Shown here: positions 46,132 to 62,700 of the stretch, piece after piece
Layout of the letters: every line of letters begins with the position of its first letter
Numbering within the stretch: position 1 is the stretch's first letter
Source of the DNA: Viscum album
Taxonomy: Eukaryota; Streptophyta; Magnoliopsida; Santalales; Viscaceae
Direction of reading: 5' to 3'
DNA length: 64,000 bases
NCBI GenBank assembly: GCA_963277665.1
Contig: OY728123.1
Location: forward strand, 628,864,915-628,928,914
The notes under the pieces: model-generated
Databases searched by the model: none
Seen by the model: the letters and a program-made list of their open reading frames with translations, nothing else
Told to the model about the DNA's origin: nothing
Made by a program: the position numbers and the translations under genes

Positions 46132-49100
46132 TGTTCATTTTTCATATAATGGAAAGAATGTAGAAGTAGTTTTATAATTTCAGGTTCTTAATTTTGTCAA
46201 GAAATTCAAAAATATTTAAAAAATACACATTTTTTAACTTTATTTTAAGGAATTTATGGAAACTAATTTGTGTCTCATTATGGGGGTGGTAGTCCGGATA
46301 TATGAACCAATGGAATTTTCGTTTTTCTAAGGGGAAAAGGGAAAATGTGGATAATATTTATTCACTATACATATAAATATTCTAAAAAAAATAAAACATA
46401 TATCATATTATAATAATTTGAAAATTATAATTATAAATTAATGAGATAAAAGAAAATAGGTTAAGAAATTATTAGTACCAATATTGTGAACTTTAGCTTT
46501 CCTTTAGAGGATTTCATATTAATGGAGGACATATGCTAATTTCATTTGAATATAGGATTATAAAAATGGAAGAGGCCTCTTGAGCAAGTAAAATGGGAAT
46601 ATTTTCAAGTGAATTTAAAATTTATATTATATCCTTGAAGGGGTTCAGGTGGACCAAATTAAAAGTGAATAGAATGAAATATTTTTAACTGTTACCAATA
46701 AATATAAATAAATCACATGCTTCCCAGGGAACCTTGAAACAAAAGGGAAAAGTAATGGGGAAGAGAGATGATTTGTTCAAAAAACTTAATCACTAATTTG
46801 AATTTATGTTTTAATGACTTAGTAACTAATTTTTTCTCATATTTTATATTTTTTCATTTTTTATATTTTACCTTTTTAACTATTGTTTTCCTAAGTAGTT
46901 TTTTATGAAAAATAATAATATAAGACTCACTATATAACTTTACCCTACTAATTTTAAATATTTTATCCATTTTATTCAAAATATTTTTATGGTTCACTGG
47001 AATTATTTTTAATATTATTTAATAAGATAAATTTCAATAAAAGGTTTATTTTTAGGATTATAAGTTATGTTCATTATAAAATTATAAATTATTTATTTAG
47101 ATAAATTTAATTAATTTTATCAAATATTTTGTATTGTAATTAAAAAAACATTATTATAATTGAAAATTTGATAAGTATAAAATAAATTTAGTATAAAATT
47201 AATTTTTTTAGTTTGATAATTAAATATTTATATAATATTAATTTTGACATGCATAACCCCTCATGGGATCTATGTCTGCTCTTCAAATAAGATATTCCAT
47301 AGTGGTAGTTGTGGGTGGTGGATCAGCTAGCATGGATCTTAAGGAAGTTTACACAATATTGATCTTATCTTAAATAACATTTACCTATTTCTATAATTTT
47401 TCTATTTTGGATTGGGATTGGTCTATATAATACCATATTTATGAAACTTCAATTAAAATCTTTATCATGTGATCCTAATAAGGATGACTTCTACAACTCT
47501 ATGACATTAGTTCTCCTTTCTACATATTATTCATTACGTAGTTCCTTTTTATCCTATAATGTAATATGAATTTTATAATACTCTTATTTAATAATTTTTT
47601 TCTAATGTTTCATAGCTTTATTTTAGGTTTGTGTTGTCTGTGAAACTATCTATTCAAAATAGTATTTATTTTGAAGAGAAATTAATATTAAAAATTCAAG
47701 GTACTACACACCTTGATACAACCCTCACCATGCCTTCACCATTTTTTAAACTATAAAAATTTAGATGGAGTTGTGATTAGTGTTTTCCTTAAACATTAAT
47801 CACCAATATTAATTCATTCTTAAAATTTTTAACCCCTTAATTCTTGATCTGGACTTCTTTTCCACAAAATAATAAATCTATAAAGGTCAAATTCTAGGGA
47901 TAAAATATAATGCGTATTAAATTCTCTCTATCGTATAATTCAAAATCAAAATCCAATAATATTTATTTTCAATAAATTTAATTAACTTGAAATGATTCTT
48001 AGAGATATGTGGTATCCATAATATTTCATCAAAATCAATAATATTTCAATATATTATCAAACCCGCTGCTAATTTTTTTTTACAGATTATCCCTCAAACC
48101 ATAAGAGGAATTGCTAAAATTAAAATAGATAAAAATATTCCATGCATATGGAATCTCAACTACATGTGTAATCTAAAAAAACATTGAATTTATAGGCATA
48201 AATGATGGCTCGAAATCAATAAACAATGGCTTATTTTGGGATGATCATTCGATTTCCAACAATAATATCCCATTTACTGTGCTAACTCTATGGTGTATCC
48301 CTAATTCTATAATACCCACCCTCTAACCATTTAAACTAGTGTATGAATAAAAGTTCAGAGATGGATAGGTCCAAAAAATAAATAAGGATTTTTTTTATTT
48401 AATAAATCATGATAATTGTTTTCTGTTTTTTTAACACATCAACCATAAGCTGAAGTTATGAATACATTACCCTTTGGAAAACTATACACTCTATATTTAA
48501 TTGCATATTATATTTTTCAATTTAAGTCATTGGTCAACATGAATTTACCATTTTATAATTTTTAATCACAAATTTATATTTAATTAAAATTAACCCTTGG
48601 AAATGAATAAGGCCAGTAAAATACATCATTTCAATTTTATTGACCACTAAAAAATTCATTAACATTATGTTGATTATCATATTTTGATTATAGAAAATGG
48701 ATTTCCTAGTTTGTGACAGTTATTTTTATTTCATGCTTGTATTTTATAGTGTCTTAATTTCATTTAGTTTTGTAATTAAATTATTAATCTTTCCAATTTG
48801 TGAAGAGTTTAACACATTTTGTGTTTAATGGAATGATACAAATGATAATTGAAAAAGTTTAAAAATGACACTTTTCACCAATTCTCTTTAATCTCAGAAT
48901 AACATTGGATTCTTAACAATGATCATCGAGAGTTTATAAGGCACAAAACTGAAGAACTGAAGAAAAATGAGGCTTTTGAATCATTAAAATGACATTACAT
49001 GTTTTTTAATCATTAAATTCTACGAACTAGTGATTGTCATGAAATATAGACATGTCATGAAGTGAAGAAAAGTGAAAGATGGATTTACGCGTCGTGTAAT

Positions 49101-51046
49101 CATTTATACATCATGTAATATCCAGAGAGTCCTAGTTAAGATCTTTCCACTAGTTTTTTAAATAGATTCTTAAATATATGACCTCAGGACCCACCATATA
49201 TATTTTCTGACAGTATTATAATGCCACTAAATGCATCCTAAGATCCCTTCGATTTCTACAAATTGAGGTACATTATGATGTTTTAGGTGGGGTCCTAAAG
49301 ACCAACGCTTAGAGTGCAAAGTTTTGTTATGAAAGGTTCTCCCCATCTTCATCTCCACTTCCATTATTCTTTTATTTCCATTTCATCTTACATCTAATAT
49401 TATCATCACTAGGATGAAGGGGTAAACCCAACTTGTTCTACGGTTTTTTAATAAAAGGGGAAGGTGTTGTTTGATTTGTTTCTTTTCATTCTATTCTTGT
49501 ATTTCATTTACCTCAACTTAATATTCATCTTACAGTAGCTTTATTTTTCCTTTTTCATGACTATTGATAATTGAATATGAAAGCAAACTTAAAATTTTGA
49601 AACATTCAATCCAAAAGGGTTTATAACCATTTTCAAAATTAGGAGGGTGACGTATAAATACTATATTGAGACAAACTTCATTCATAAAAACCCTAAATTA
49701 CTAGATAAAGGTAAATATGGAATTTTTATGTCAAAGAGATGATACCATGACCATTGGATCTTTCCCATCTCGACTCCAACATTAATCATGAATTAATCAA
49801 CCTATTTTCTAAAATCTTATTGTACCAGAACACTAAAATTAAAAAACCCTAACACACTTTTAAAATATATTTTTAAAATAATCAATAAATATGCTTCCTT
49901 TTCATTCTCCTTATTTAAAATAAATAAAACCCATCCTTTTCTCACCTATTTATTCAATAAAATAATCTAAATTATTTTGAAAAAATAATTAAAACAATTC
50001 ACCATATCTGTGGTTAAAACTCGAACTTACCGAATACTAAATTTAAATTGATTAAGTATCATAGTTTTAGTTTTTATAAATTTTTTATTTTCATTACACC
50101 TTTTGGGAAATATCAAAATGGTCGTGTTAATGACCTACACTATTACAACCAAACATTTTATACATTTTATCATGATAAAAAATAACGACAAACAAAACAT
50201 GAATTAACACAAAGTTTAATCCAAGTGACATAAGGTTATTTATTATATTTTTATTTGGCCATTTTATCCTTAAAAATATCATAATATATTTTAAATTAAA
50301 ATTTTACCAAATAATTTATCCTCTGTATGAATTATTTATAAAATAAAAATGTATTAAAAATGAAACAATATAGCCAATGTTTCCATCACTCTAATTGGTT
50401 GAGAGAATTTTTTTCAATGTTAGTGTATTTTATTGGATATATATTTAATTAAAATTATATTATTTCAATTAATAAAACATCTATGTTATTTAAAAAATTA
50501 AAGGATCCATTAATCTAGAGGACATATTTTTAGGTTTAAATACTCTCAAAAGCTATGTAATAATTTGTTGATGTTTTAAATTTTTTATAAAATAAGTGCT
50601 TAAATTTAAAAGTTATACACAATGTTTTAATCTAAATATATTTCAATCTTAGTGACTTAAATATATTTTAATACCCCCATTCTTAAAATTCATCTAATTC
50701 ATAAGAATATAATGAAATACATCTACACTGGAGACAGAATAGGATAAAAAAACTAAAATAGAATACTAATTGATGAATATGCTAATATATTGTGAAATAC
50801 CACTAAATAATATAAGACAATGACCTATAAAATATATCCATATGATTAAAATAACACAAAGTCCCATAAAAAGCTTCTCTATTATGTAATATATACCATA
50901 TCCATTGAGTGAAAATTTATATTTAAAATATGCATGATATGTTTATAAATTGACATTTACCACTAGGTTTCCTTGAAGATAAATATTCATGTATTCTAAT
51001 AGATTTGTGTAGGATAACACAATAGTTTTTTATAATGGGAAAATAA

Positions 51047-51088
51047 ATATATATTTATTTATTTATTTATATTTATATTTATATTTAA
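51047..51088. repeat. (TTTA)/(ATATTT) microsatellite
   Basis: Simple tandem repeat of ATTT units passing into ATATTT units. Confidence 0.8.
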
Positions 51089-53147
51089 CTAATAAGGTCC
51101 AAAGTCAATTTTTATGTATCATTTAAAATCCCTAAAAATTTAAAATAAAACTATGAAAAAATATAGAATTTATCCAATTCAGAGCGATTCTATTTGAAAA
51201 AAAAATATTATATAATGTAATTAAAAAAGGATCAATGATTTATTTAGTAGGTAATTGAATCATCATATAGTAATCATGAGAATGACTGAAAATAATAGTT
51301 TACAAGTAAATAAATTCTTTTTAAAATATTTTTTAATGATTATTGTATTATTAAAAAAATATCCAAAATATCATCATAAAAAACCAAATAAAATTACATG
51401 TATATTTAGGAGTGAAAATCTGTCCAAGAATAAGAGTAGTATGCCTATGATTTTGTTATCTCAAACAATATTAACAATTTTCATGTGTGAAAAAATATGG
51501 AAATTAAATAATTTAAAATGGGATTTAAATTATATTCTATTACGTATTTTAAAAAACACTTTATTTTTAATATAATTTAATGCCTAATATTAAAAAAATG
51601 AAATATTTTTTTATTTCATCTATAAGAACCTTTCAACCATACAATAGATAGAGGTAAAGTGGGTGACAAGGAACCACAATGAAAATAAGATTTCATATGC
51701 CCTACATTATGATATGTGTCACAAAACCTACCTAACAATAATTAATCCTCTATATACTATGATATAAAATAATGATATCATCCCCTAATCTATAGACCAC
51801 AAAGAGGATATTTGGAATAATAATCTTTATATGAATGCTAATCTAGTCATGTTAATATGAGGGAGGTTGTCTATAAGTAGTTCCCTCTAGCCCAAATATC
51901 AAATCAATCAATCATGTGATGAAATATTTTTTTTCTGTAAACTCATAAATCTATAATGAATCTTTTTGAGTCTATGTTTGGACATCTAGTGGGGGAAGAT
52001 ATTTTTTAATGAAACCATTATTCCATTTCCCATCTCTTATATGGATTCTTAAGAGTATTTAGATAAAAAATCCTCAAATTCAATCTCAATTCCTTATACA
52101 TGTACTCAATTATACTAATATAGAATCATAGACTGTTTTGATCATAAAATCTGAGGTATTTTAAAATGTGAGTTATATACCCAATAATAAAAAATATATA
52201 TCCCTATCCCTCCACAAACATACTAAACATGTGCTTTAAAATAAAAAAAATTGTGTTTACTCTAAAACCTTCCTCTATATAATAAAATACGAGAACCGAT
52301 GATGTATAAAAATATGAATGATATCCCATTTTGAATATATCATTATCATCATGTTAAAATATATGTATTTGAATTCTAAATGTAATATCTTATTATTACT
52401 TTCCTTTATTCCCTCAAAAATAACATGTCTTGTCAATCCTTATAATATGCCTCAACAATTCTAATTATATGAAAAGTTATTTATAAATTAGTTTGGTAAA
52501 TTAGGAATATCCATGAAACTATTCATGATGAATATAATTTGATAGTACATATCCTATGACTCTTACAATGCATCATCCTTAAATAATTTTTTTAATTCCA
52601 TGGACCGAATTGGAGAATTATAACAATAATGTAGCATACACTAAGTATCTCAATAATGTAAATGTGGTTATTCAATGAAGGTGGATAGTAACATCAACAT
52701 ACCGAGTAGTTAAAATCAAACTATAATAGATATGATAAATTATCACACAAACTATAGAGTTAAAACATGTAATGTATGGTATATCTCTCTATATCTCTTA
52801 TTCAATATGAGAAATATGTAATTTTTTTCATCTACAGTTTCATGATTGGATCCCATTAGTATTTTATTAACATAAAAAAATGAAATTAAAATAAAATTAA
52901 AGGAATGAATATGAAAATTTTAATTGAAAATGAATAAAAATTATTAAAAAAGATAAATTATAAAATTAAATTATGGAATAAAATGAACAAAATGACTAAA
53001 AAATAAAGCTTTAGTGAGATAAAAAATTTAAAAACAGTGGAAAAAAATTGAAATTAAATAAATATTACAAATAAATAAAAATAAATGAATAATTGAAGAT
53101 AAAATTAAAATAATAAAAAACAATTGGGACTAATAAAGAGATGATTT

Positions 53148-53168
53148 TATATATATATATATATATAT
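53148..53168. repeat. (TA)n microsatellite
   Basis: About ten uninterrupted TA dinucleotides. Confidence 0.9.
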
Positions 53169-56100
53169 TAAATAGATGGGAAATAACTAAAAAAATTAGG
53201 TAAAAAATATTTCATAAAATAAACAAAATAGATATAAATATTGAAAAAAACATCTCAACTTCATTTTTAATTATTTTAAAAAATTTATATGAATTTATAG
53301 AGTAGAGTGAGAAAGGTATGAATATTTTTAGGTATTGGGGTTGTAAGGTTGATAATTATTTAGTATTAATCCATTCAAAATTGTCATGAAACCATGCTAA
53401 TTTTAGGAAATTAAAAGTTTTTAACTACTCAACTCATTAACACAAAATAAAATGTCCCTATAAATTTTTTACAACCTTATTATAATGTTTTATACTATTA
53501 TATTATTTTATTTTTATTTCTTTTTGTAATTTTTATATTCCTAAGTGAAAAACTACATGGGATATATGACTCTCTAGATTTTCTAAACACTCCATATTTT
53601 TTAGTATTCCCATTTCCACTATATTCAGAGGCCATGATCCTATATTTTTTTTAAATCCCTATTTAAATTATATTATTGGTTTTGATGAAGATGTTCCATA
53701 GACCCATATCGATATGGAATTGACCCAAAAACATATACTAAAAAACTATGATAATGTATTCATAGAACACATAATCAAAATAAATTAATATTTCATTAAC
53801 GATTTTGAGTTTGAATAATTCAATAGTATTCCCTCAATTAAAAAAATCTACTCCCATTAAGTTATTGTAATCCAATTTTTCATAATTTTAATTTGTTTTA
53901 ACAGTTTCATCATTACTCTTTATATATTTATGTTTTTAAAATAATAATAATTTTTTCTAAAATCTAAGTTATTTTGTAAATTTTAACTACCCTTTCTCAC
54001 TATTTCTGTGGATAGAAAATCATAACATTTTTTTATCACCTTTTTTGAATCATCATAATTATTACAAAATAATTATTCTTTTTTTGAACACATATATTTA
54101 CAATTACCAATTTTATCTATCTTAGTATCCATATACTGTAAAAAACATTAAATTTATTCTACTTTTACTCAAAATATTTATATGAAATTATTCCCATAAA
54201 CAAGTGACTTATATATTTAAAAAGCGGTAATAAAGAAATAAAATAACTCTAACAGACTATTTATTATCTAAAAAAAATATGTACTAAAATATAAAATTTA
54301 TCACACATTCTAATAATGTCGTATAAAACAACCCATAGTTACTTTAACATTCTTTTTTTAGTTTCAAACCCATAATTCTTAGATTCATACCATAATCATG
54401 TTACTTATGAAAAAAGTATGTTATAATATTAATTAATTCACCAAAATATATTAATTATATTTTGAATCATCACTCTCCAACATTTTTTTATTTAAGAAAT
54501 TTCCAAGAAATATTAACATAACAGGTTCATTCTGTTAAATAATTATTGAGTAATTTTAAATCAATAAAATTATTACAAGATTGAAAAAAAAAATATTTTA
54601 TTCAATATAATTTTAATGATGCCTTTTTTCATTATTATATAGTATTTATTGATTTAATTATTGGAATATTAATTATTAATGGCTTCAAAACTTAAAATTT
54701 TTAAATAAATCGACACATTATTTTGTTTAGTCTAGGTTATAGGATATAGATGTGGTGTTCCTTATGGGATATATTTTTTTAAAATTGGGTCAGTTTATAT
54801 ATTTTTGAAATATGTTTCTTCAATGAGTATCTTCCAAGTCATATTTTTCTGAAAAAACTACTTTAGTATTTTATTTGATGTCTAACTTTCTCTCATAAAC
54901 CATTAAACGATTTCTCAGAAATACAAATTTCACTTCATTCCTTTGATTCCTTTCAACATTTTAGATAAATGATCCTTTAGATATTATAAAACATTTATTG
55001 GGGAGTTATTCCATTTTAATTTCATGATTCTAAATTATTCTTATCTATATAAATGAACTAGTGAGGAATTTTTATATTGATATTGTTCACAACTTTTTAA
55101 CTATTGAAAAACTAATTACATTTTAATAATAAATACTTTTTCTTATAAATTTTATTTTTATTTAAAATACTTTATCTTTGAATGTATTTTAAAAGTGGTT
55201 ATAGAGAGCAAAAAATTTAACATCCTTTTGATTATTGTTTTCACCATAACCATAATTTTTTTAATAATTTGTTTTTTAGTTAAATTTATTTTCAAACTAT
55301 ATACCATTTGATTATTTCTTCCTTATACTCACTAAAAATTTGATTCCATGATTTTTATAGTAAATTAAAGATGAATAAAAAAGAAATACACTTTATATTT
55401 TGCTACTCTACATCTCTGCAAAGTTATAATTTATAGTATATTTACATTCTATATAGGTGTCAACTTAAAATAATTGATTTTCTAATTCATTGAATCTAAA
55501 ATTACCTCTCACGAAGTATTATTATAAAAATAAAGAACTCCCATATTCTATGAGATTAGTTCTATATTCTATTGATGAATTCAAAGGTCAATATTAATAA
55601 ATATCAATATAGTAAAATGTTACAAATAAATATTAAAGTTTCTTACCTAATTAAGTAATTGCAAACCATTATGTAAATATTTATATAATAAATATTTTAA
55701 TCTATTGATATATTTGTTTTGAAATCCAACATCTTTATATTATATATTCTTAGTATTATTCAACTTATTTAATATTTTTTATGTTGGAAAATATAATGAT
55801 AGAATTTTTATTCAGATAATCCTATGTAATAAGGGTTTTTTAGGTAGGAATTTAAATTACTAATTAACCTCCTTGAATTTTAATGAAATTTAATATAAGA
55901 TTAATTTCATGGAATCTTCTAAAATAAAATTGATTCTACATGTTTCATATATTTTTGTAAAATTATAAATAGTTTTATAGTAATTTTTAAAAAATATTTC
56001 ACTATGAAAATTATTTTAGACCATAATAAAAATGTATTATATAATCAAAAAAATATTCACATTGATATTATGTCACATACTACTCGTATATAATAAAAAA

Positions 56101-59100
56101 TTCGGATGCTTATCATTATCAAAAAATGGTAGACTTCACGCATGATTTGGTTTATTTTCATATAAGTGATTAAAAAAATTCCCTACTATTGTCCTCTATT
56201 CTTTTAACTTTCATTTTTTATAAATTCATCTAATTTTTTTATTCAAATTAAAAATATTGTCTTCACCACGTTTTGAATTAGTAGTCCACTTAAACAATAG
56301 CTAATTGTTGTATACAAAAATAAAAAATTATAGAAACTACCATATTGAAAATTAAATAAATACATAAAACTATAAAATAGAGTTGAAATGTATTCTCATT
56401 GATGGATAAAAATTATTGATACTCAATTACATGATTTTATATTTCTCTATGATAGTGGAAAAAACTAGATAGGATCATTTAAAGAACAAACTAAGGTTTA
56501 GAAATTTCTAAATCCATTTATCTTATCTCGATGATATAGGGTGGGATTTAGGATTAAAACACATATAATTGTTTTTTTAGAATTAGTATATAGTGTATTG
56601 CACTTAAATAATATAGATTACAATAAGTGAACTTGTTCAAAAATATTTAATAGTGTACGATGTATGAATTTATTGGAAGGAAAATGTTGAGGCTTCAAAA
56701 TCCACTATATTGGTTTTTTTCCAATTCTGATTTTTTTATGAAATACCTAATTATGTATATAAATAAATATAAATTAACATGAATCCACCTTAATGAATTG
56801 ACTTTACCATTAAAACTCAGTTTTAATATATTTCAAAATAAATAATTTGTAAAGTTGTTGAATACAGAACAAGATTTAGGAATTTTCCTTTTTCCAATTA
56901 AACTATATTTAAAATTATTTAAAAAATAGGGGACAATCAATACCAAATTCATTATAGATTTTAAGAATATTACACCACAACACTTCCTTTATTTAAATTT
57001 ATAATCTTCTTCATAATAATAAAAAATATCTTTCATAATTTTTATGGGATCATTTAATCTAGATTAATCATAAATACCTCATCAAATAAGTATTATAATG
57101 ATTAAAGAGGATAAAATTGTAATATTATATATATATAGATAAATCAAAGACAACATTTCCAATTTTTGACCCTTCATCATTGATCCTAATTTCCCTCTTT
57201 TGTGCTTTCTGTCTCTATCCTAATATTTCTTTCTTTGATTTTATATCTATATCTTAATGTGTTCTGTATGATAATGGTTAAATATGTGAGTTTAATGTTT
57301 TTTGGAATGGTTTAATTCTATGTATTAAAATGACACCATAAATTTATATTTCCACATTTTACTATTTTACAATGAAATCTCATTACACTATTTTAGTTTA
57401 TTCAAAAACTAATTTATTTTCCTTACCATGTTGTAATATGACACCACAATGTTGTAGCTTGTTTCCTCTATCTTATAATATTTTCATTCAATAGGTTACA
57501 TTATCCTTGTGTTACAATGTCCCAACACAATTTCTAGAGCACATGTTATTTATTAAATGTAATAAAATAAAAAATTGAAATATTTTTGAAAAAAATATTA
57601 TAAAAGAAAACTCCATAGAAGTTTGTTAAAAGTATTTTAAAAATACTAAATGTTTTTAAAAATTATTTTTGAAATGTAATGGCAGAATTAGTTTATTTAA
57701 CCTAGAAATGGAGGAATAAAACATTTCATTTCATTTTTTAAGGTGGATTTATAAAAATGTTTATTTATGAATGTATTATAGGAATTATACTATTTATACT
57801 TGAAATTTTCCTTAAAATATTTTTATTGTACATGATATATAAGTAAAAATATCTTTAAAATTGTTTCAATGAGTTCAGGGATTTTATATTTTACTTTTCA
57901 TATTATTAAAATATGTATTATTATGGACTAATGTAAATAAACAATTCCACAACACTATAGAGTGTTATGGGTTTTTTGAATCTCGTGGATTAATATATTT
58001 AGGAAATTATGTTATTTTCTCAAGTAAACACATTTCAATGAAAATTTAATTTAATATATTTTATTTATTTACTAAAACAATATTAGAATTAGTTTTCATT
58101 GTTATTAAAAAAATTAGAGTAAAACATTCCATTTTATTAGGTTTATTTGGGTGGTTCAATGATTTTAGAAAACATTGATGTATATTATATATTGTGTTTG
58201 TAAAGATAAAGGGATCTAATTTAATTAATATTCTTCATTGGACATTTATTGAGTAAAAAATAATTACTCTAATGATGATCTATTTTATCTATAAAGTTAT
58301 CATAGTTTTCAACTCCTTGACGTAGTTTTTGAAAAATTGTAAACTTACAAGATTTTATTGTATAATTCATATGATTTTTATAATAAATTATTTAATGAGA
58401 TAGTTAAAATAAATAAAATGGGTATTATAATTCATAGTTTAGTATTTATTATTTATTTTTATGTAGAAAATATACACTAGGAATTAAATGCAATAGTATT
58501 GGGTAGGGATGTGATTTAATTAAGTTGGGTAATTTATGTGTTAATTACTATATATTTGTATGATTGATACATGTTACTAATTAGATTTATTAAATGGGCT
58601 AATTTGTTTTGACCGTTTCAAAAAAAATGAAATATTTATTTCGTGGTTTTTGTATCATTAAGTTATCTAAGAATATCATATCAGGAATAATTTTTTAAAA
58701 TTTAATGTATGTTTTTATATGTAAATGTGCATGTGGTTTTGAACATGCATGTTAAAATTTTCTATTCTTAAAATGTTTAAAATGTCTTTAATAGATTATT
58801 TGTTGAATTTTGATATCCATAGGTTTATTTTGAATAATTATTTATTGATAAATGAACCTATAATATTAATAATGTATAAAAATGAATCATATCGATGAAT
58901 GTTTTTCAATGATAAAATGTGTTTAGGGGGAAATTACAATCAGAACATTATATGAAATTAAAAAATGATTTTAAAATCAAAATTTTTGGGAATTCAACTA
59001 CCATGTCTCTAATATCCCAAAAGCGATGATTAATTTATTACATTTTCAAGAGATAGAGGGGATCACATCATGCATTATCGATCAGTTTAGTAGTCTTCGA

Positions 59101-59742
59101 ACACATACATGATTCCCATATTAATTATTAATACAAAAAACATTGAAAATAATACATTCATATATCTTGTAATTAATTCAACATATCCTTCCTAATATCA
59201 TTGGGAAAGGAAAGAAAATAAAGTATGAGCATGGATGTTTATAATGGGTAACATATAGTGTAATCCATCAAGAGAAAATGATGAATAATTAATACAAAAA
59301 AGTGGATAATTAAAACACAGTGCATTATTTGAAAAACCTAAGACCGGAGTACATTCATAGAAAATAAAAATTTAAAAAACACATTGATAATTGAAAATTA
59401 ATTATCAAGAATGAAAATTCATAATTTTAGAAATTCGTGATCAGGCCATCAAGGACTTGAAAAAGATATAACATATGTTACCATCATGGAATTGGTAAAG
59501 GAATTATTAATAAATGGTTTATTGTGGTCTTAATACCCATAAAATATAGAAATCCTTCTATATTGTTTACCAAGATCTATAGATACATCAAGGGGCTATC
59601 TAAAACAAGGTTGCACAACTAAAATTCACATCAATCACATTACACATTAATTTAATTATCAATAAAATTCATTCCAAAAATTATATTTCTAAAAATAATT
59701 ATTAGTTTTTGAGTCCTGGATATGAAATATGTTTTCTCAAAC

Positions 59743-62700
59743 TGACCGATTAGGGGCCCACTTGGGCCAGCAGTAAGTCGAGAGTTACACCCAAAACTGT
59801 TCTTTAAAAAGATAGGTGTTGGTGACAAGAACTTAGTAGGAAAAACACTATATTCGGAGGCCATAGCGTAATGTAATTATAAAAATGAACACAATGGGAT
59901 CCATGTAATAGTGCAAAGATATAATGAAATACTGATATACTTACATTATAATCATTACATGTATCAACCTCTCAGAAATACATCAAAGCACTACATGGTA
60001 ATATAAATATGTAAATGGTAAAAATACACACCCTTGTAAAAATAAGGTCATAATATGAACATTAAATGCAAATGGGGATTCAAAATAGATCTCAAATGAC
60101 CATCATTGAGGATAACAACTAACAAGGTTAGCACCTCAAAAGCCCATATTATCCTCTGATATTGGGTCTGCCTAAGCCAATAAAAATCATTAAATATTCT
60201 ATATAAGACATAACATATGTGGTTATATCCCCTATAGGGGTGAGTATATACATACCCAATTGGACATGTATAAAATAAAGAGGGGGTTAGTAGAGTAAGA
60301 TATTCAAATGAATACATAATTCTAGAGGGTAATGAAATCCCATATCAATTATGATAAAAATATACCCAATCGAAGAGAGAAATTAAATATCCATTGTTGT
60401 AGCCAAAAAATAATGATTATTCATCATGTAGTTATAAAGGTATAATCTTGGATGTCCAACACTAGGTAGATTATCACAATAATTGGGTGGGAGAGCCAAC
60501 TTATCATCATCCCTCTCCATAGTCGAGGGAGAACTAACTCTAGTGTAGGACCAACTTCCCACTAAAGATAGAAGATGGATGAGTAACACTATATAGATAG
60601 ATTAAATGTGACCTATGTTGTGTCTTGGATTAAGGAATCAACCTATATGAAATGTATGGGGAGTTAAACACATATGATATAAGGGATTACTGACTCCAAC
60701 ATCTATCTGATGAAAATACCTAATCAATGTCATCAGTTAACAATCACATAAATAAGTTCACCTTTTGAAACACCACATGTTATATATAAAATCTAAAACG
60801 AAGGATATCCACACATCCTAAATAGAACACTACTCGAGGTAGAATCCTCACTGATCTAAATATGATTCTAAAAGAATGATATGTTAAAGGTAAAAAAATT
60901 TGTGGTGGAGTTCGTCGAATTTCCTTATAGGGTGCACGACGTGTCTCACGAAGCCAAACCATGTCCATGTTCTATTACTAAGCTTTTTGTGTAAAATCAA
61001 TGAGCATGGTTTGTATGTAAGTTCATAAAATGTGTAATTCTACCTAAATTACTTGGTGTGTATTTCCTTGTATAGGTCTTGGGAATCCCAGTCTCATAAC
61101 TGGGCTTGTCCCTAATGGGAACAGTTTGTGTAATTTCACCAAGTATTACAGGGTGTGTGACATTAGAAAATGGAATAAGTTCTGATGTTCTTCCACATAT
61201 CATTTCCATGCGGTTACATGGAAATTATTTCTTCCCCTGTTCCTGTACATGTGACCTTGACACACATCATGGATACCTAGGTTGGATCACTCAACCTGTG
61301 AACTCGACCACTCGGTGTTTGATATTTAACTTTGGTTGAAACTCTATCCTATACATGAACATGAGATACAAATATGTTTTCCTTTAAGACTCATAATTCA
61401 TAGTAATGTTTTTGGTAGGAAGAATATCATGCCTTCATGGGGACACTAGATATGGAAATTTATCTACCCTTTATTTCTACCGACTCAACCAAAACTAATT
61501 AAACTTTAGTGGAATGTTTCAAATCTTTGATTCTGAACCCATGATAGCTTGAAATTGGAAATATAATCCTTCAAGTGGTATCCTCTATTCCACACATCGT
61601 CGTACATCATTCCTAATATATGACTTCATCACCCACATCTCACAACACATATTTCTATATCCAAAAACAAACAATCCCTATGTTTTTTTTCATCCATCAT
61701 GAATCTAGGATTTTAATAATGCTCAAAAATTGAATAGAAATGTGGAATCATGACACCATGGGACAATGATAAAGAATGAAAATAATAGTCGTTATAATAT
61801 CTCAGGAACTATTTGATATTATTTTTAGGAAATGAGATCATAACCAAATACTAAAAATTATAGAAAAAATGGGGAAACAAATTTTTCTATAGATATAATT
61901 AATTATTTTTATAGATTTATAATTATAACATCTCTCATGTGAACAATATAAATCACAGAAAAACATGGAAATATGGTATCCTTTCACAAAAATTAATTCA
62001 ACGGATTGAAATTCACAATTGAAAAAGTCTCACCTCCATAATGGGTCGATCACAAGTAAAGAACATTTCTTATATTTATGATGTTGAAGATCCCACTACG
62101 TTCATCATTCACCTCATGAATCCCCTTGATTGTTTATTATCAATACTCAATCCCAGGTGTCCAATTCCATTGAATTTATCACTTCCTCCACTCAAATATC
62201 CCATGGTTTTGCAGCTAACCCTATAGATTCAGCATATTGATGTTTTTATCAAGAGAGATTATTTTTTAGTCAATTTATGTAAATTATGAAAATAAATTGT
62301 TTAATAACATAATGCATCCACCAATGGATTCCCAAAAACTAATTTCTGGTATTGAATAACTTTATGTTGCTCCTATAGTAAACCCCATGTGAATGAAATA
62401 ACTCTTTTCTTAGTTTTACCAACTGATGTCCCAATCAATGAAAAACTCATTTATACCAAAATGATGAATGTGTGTTCTTTAATATAAATTAATATTATTA
62501 ATATATTAAAATTATAGTATTGAGACCCCAAAATACAAAGCCAACACCAAAGAATAAATATCCATATAATTATATAGAAATATTGGAGGAATAAAACTAA
62601 AGAAACTAGAATTGATACATTCCCACCACATTCAAGTCTATTCACCACAAAAATCAAAAAAAATGTGGGGGTAATTAGCTTGAATAAAGAACTCATGTTA

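Larger units (their letters stand above)
46132..59742. other. Long AT-rich region without recognisable genes
   Basis: About 13.6 kb of very AT-rich DNA with frequent A- and T-runs and no frame longer than about 106 codons (51255-51575 plus, Asn/Lys/Ile-rich, probably chance). A GC-richer patch at 49120-49470 resembles an LTR leader, but no PBS or ends could be placed. The region probably consists of very old, unrecognisable repeats. Confidence 0.6.

Noticed and set aside
49120..49470. GC-richer patch resembling the leader of an Athila-type LTR
   Set aside because: No TG/CA ends, primer site or partner copy could be found.
51255..51575. 106-codon Asn/Lys/Ile-rich plus-strand frame
   Set aside because: Composition reflects AT-rich DNA; no motif, promoter or repeat context supports a gene.
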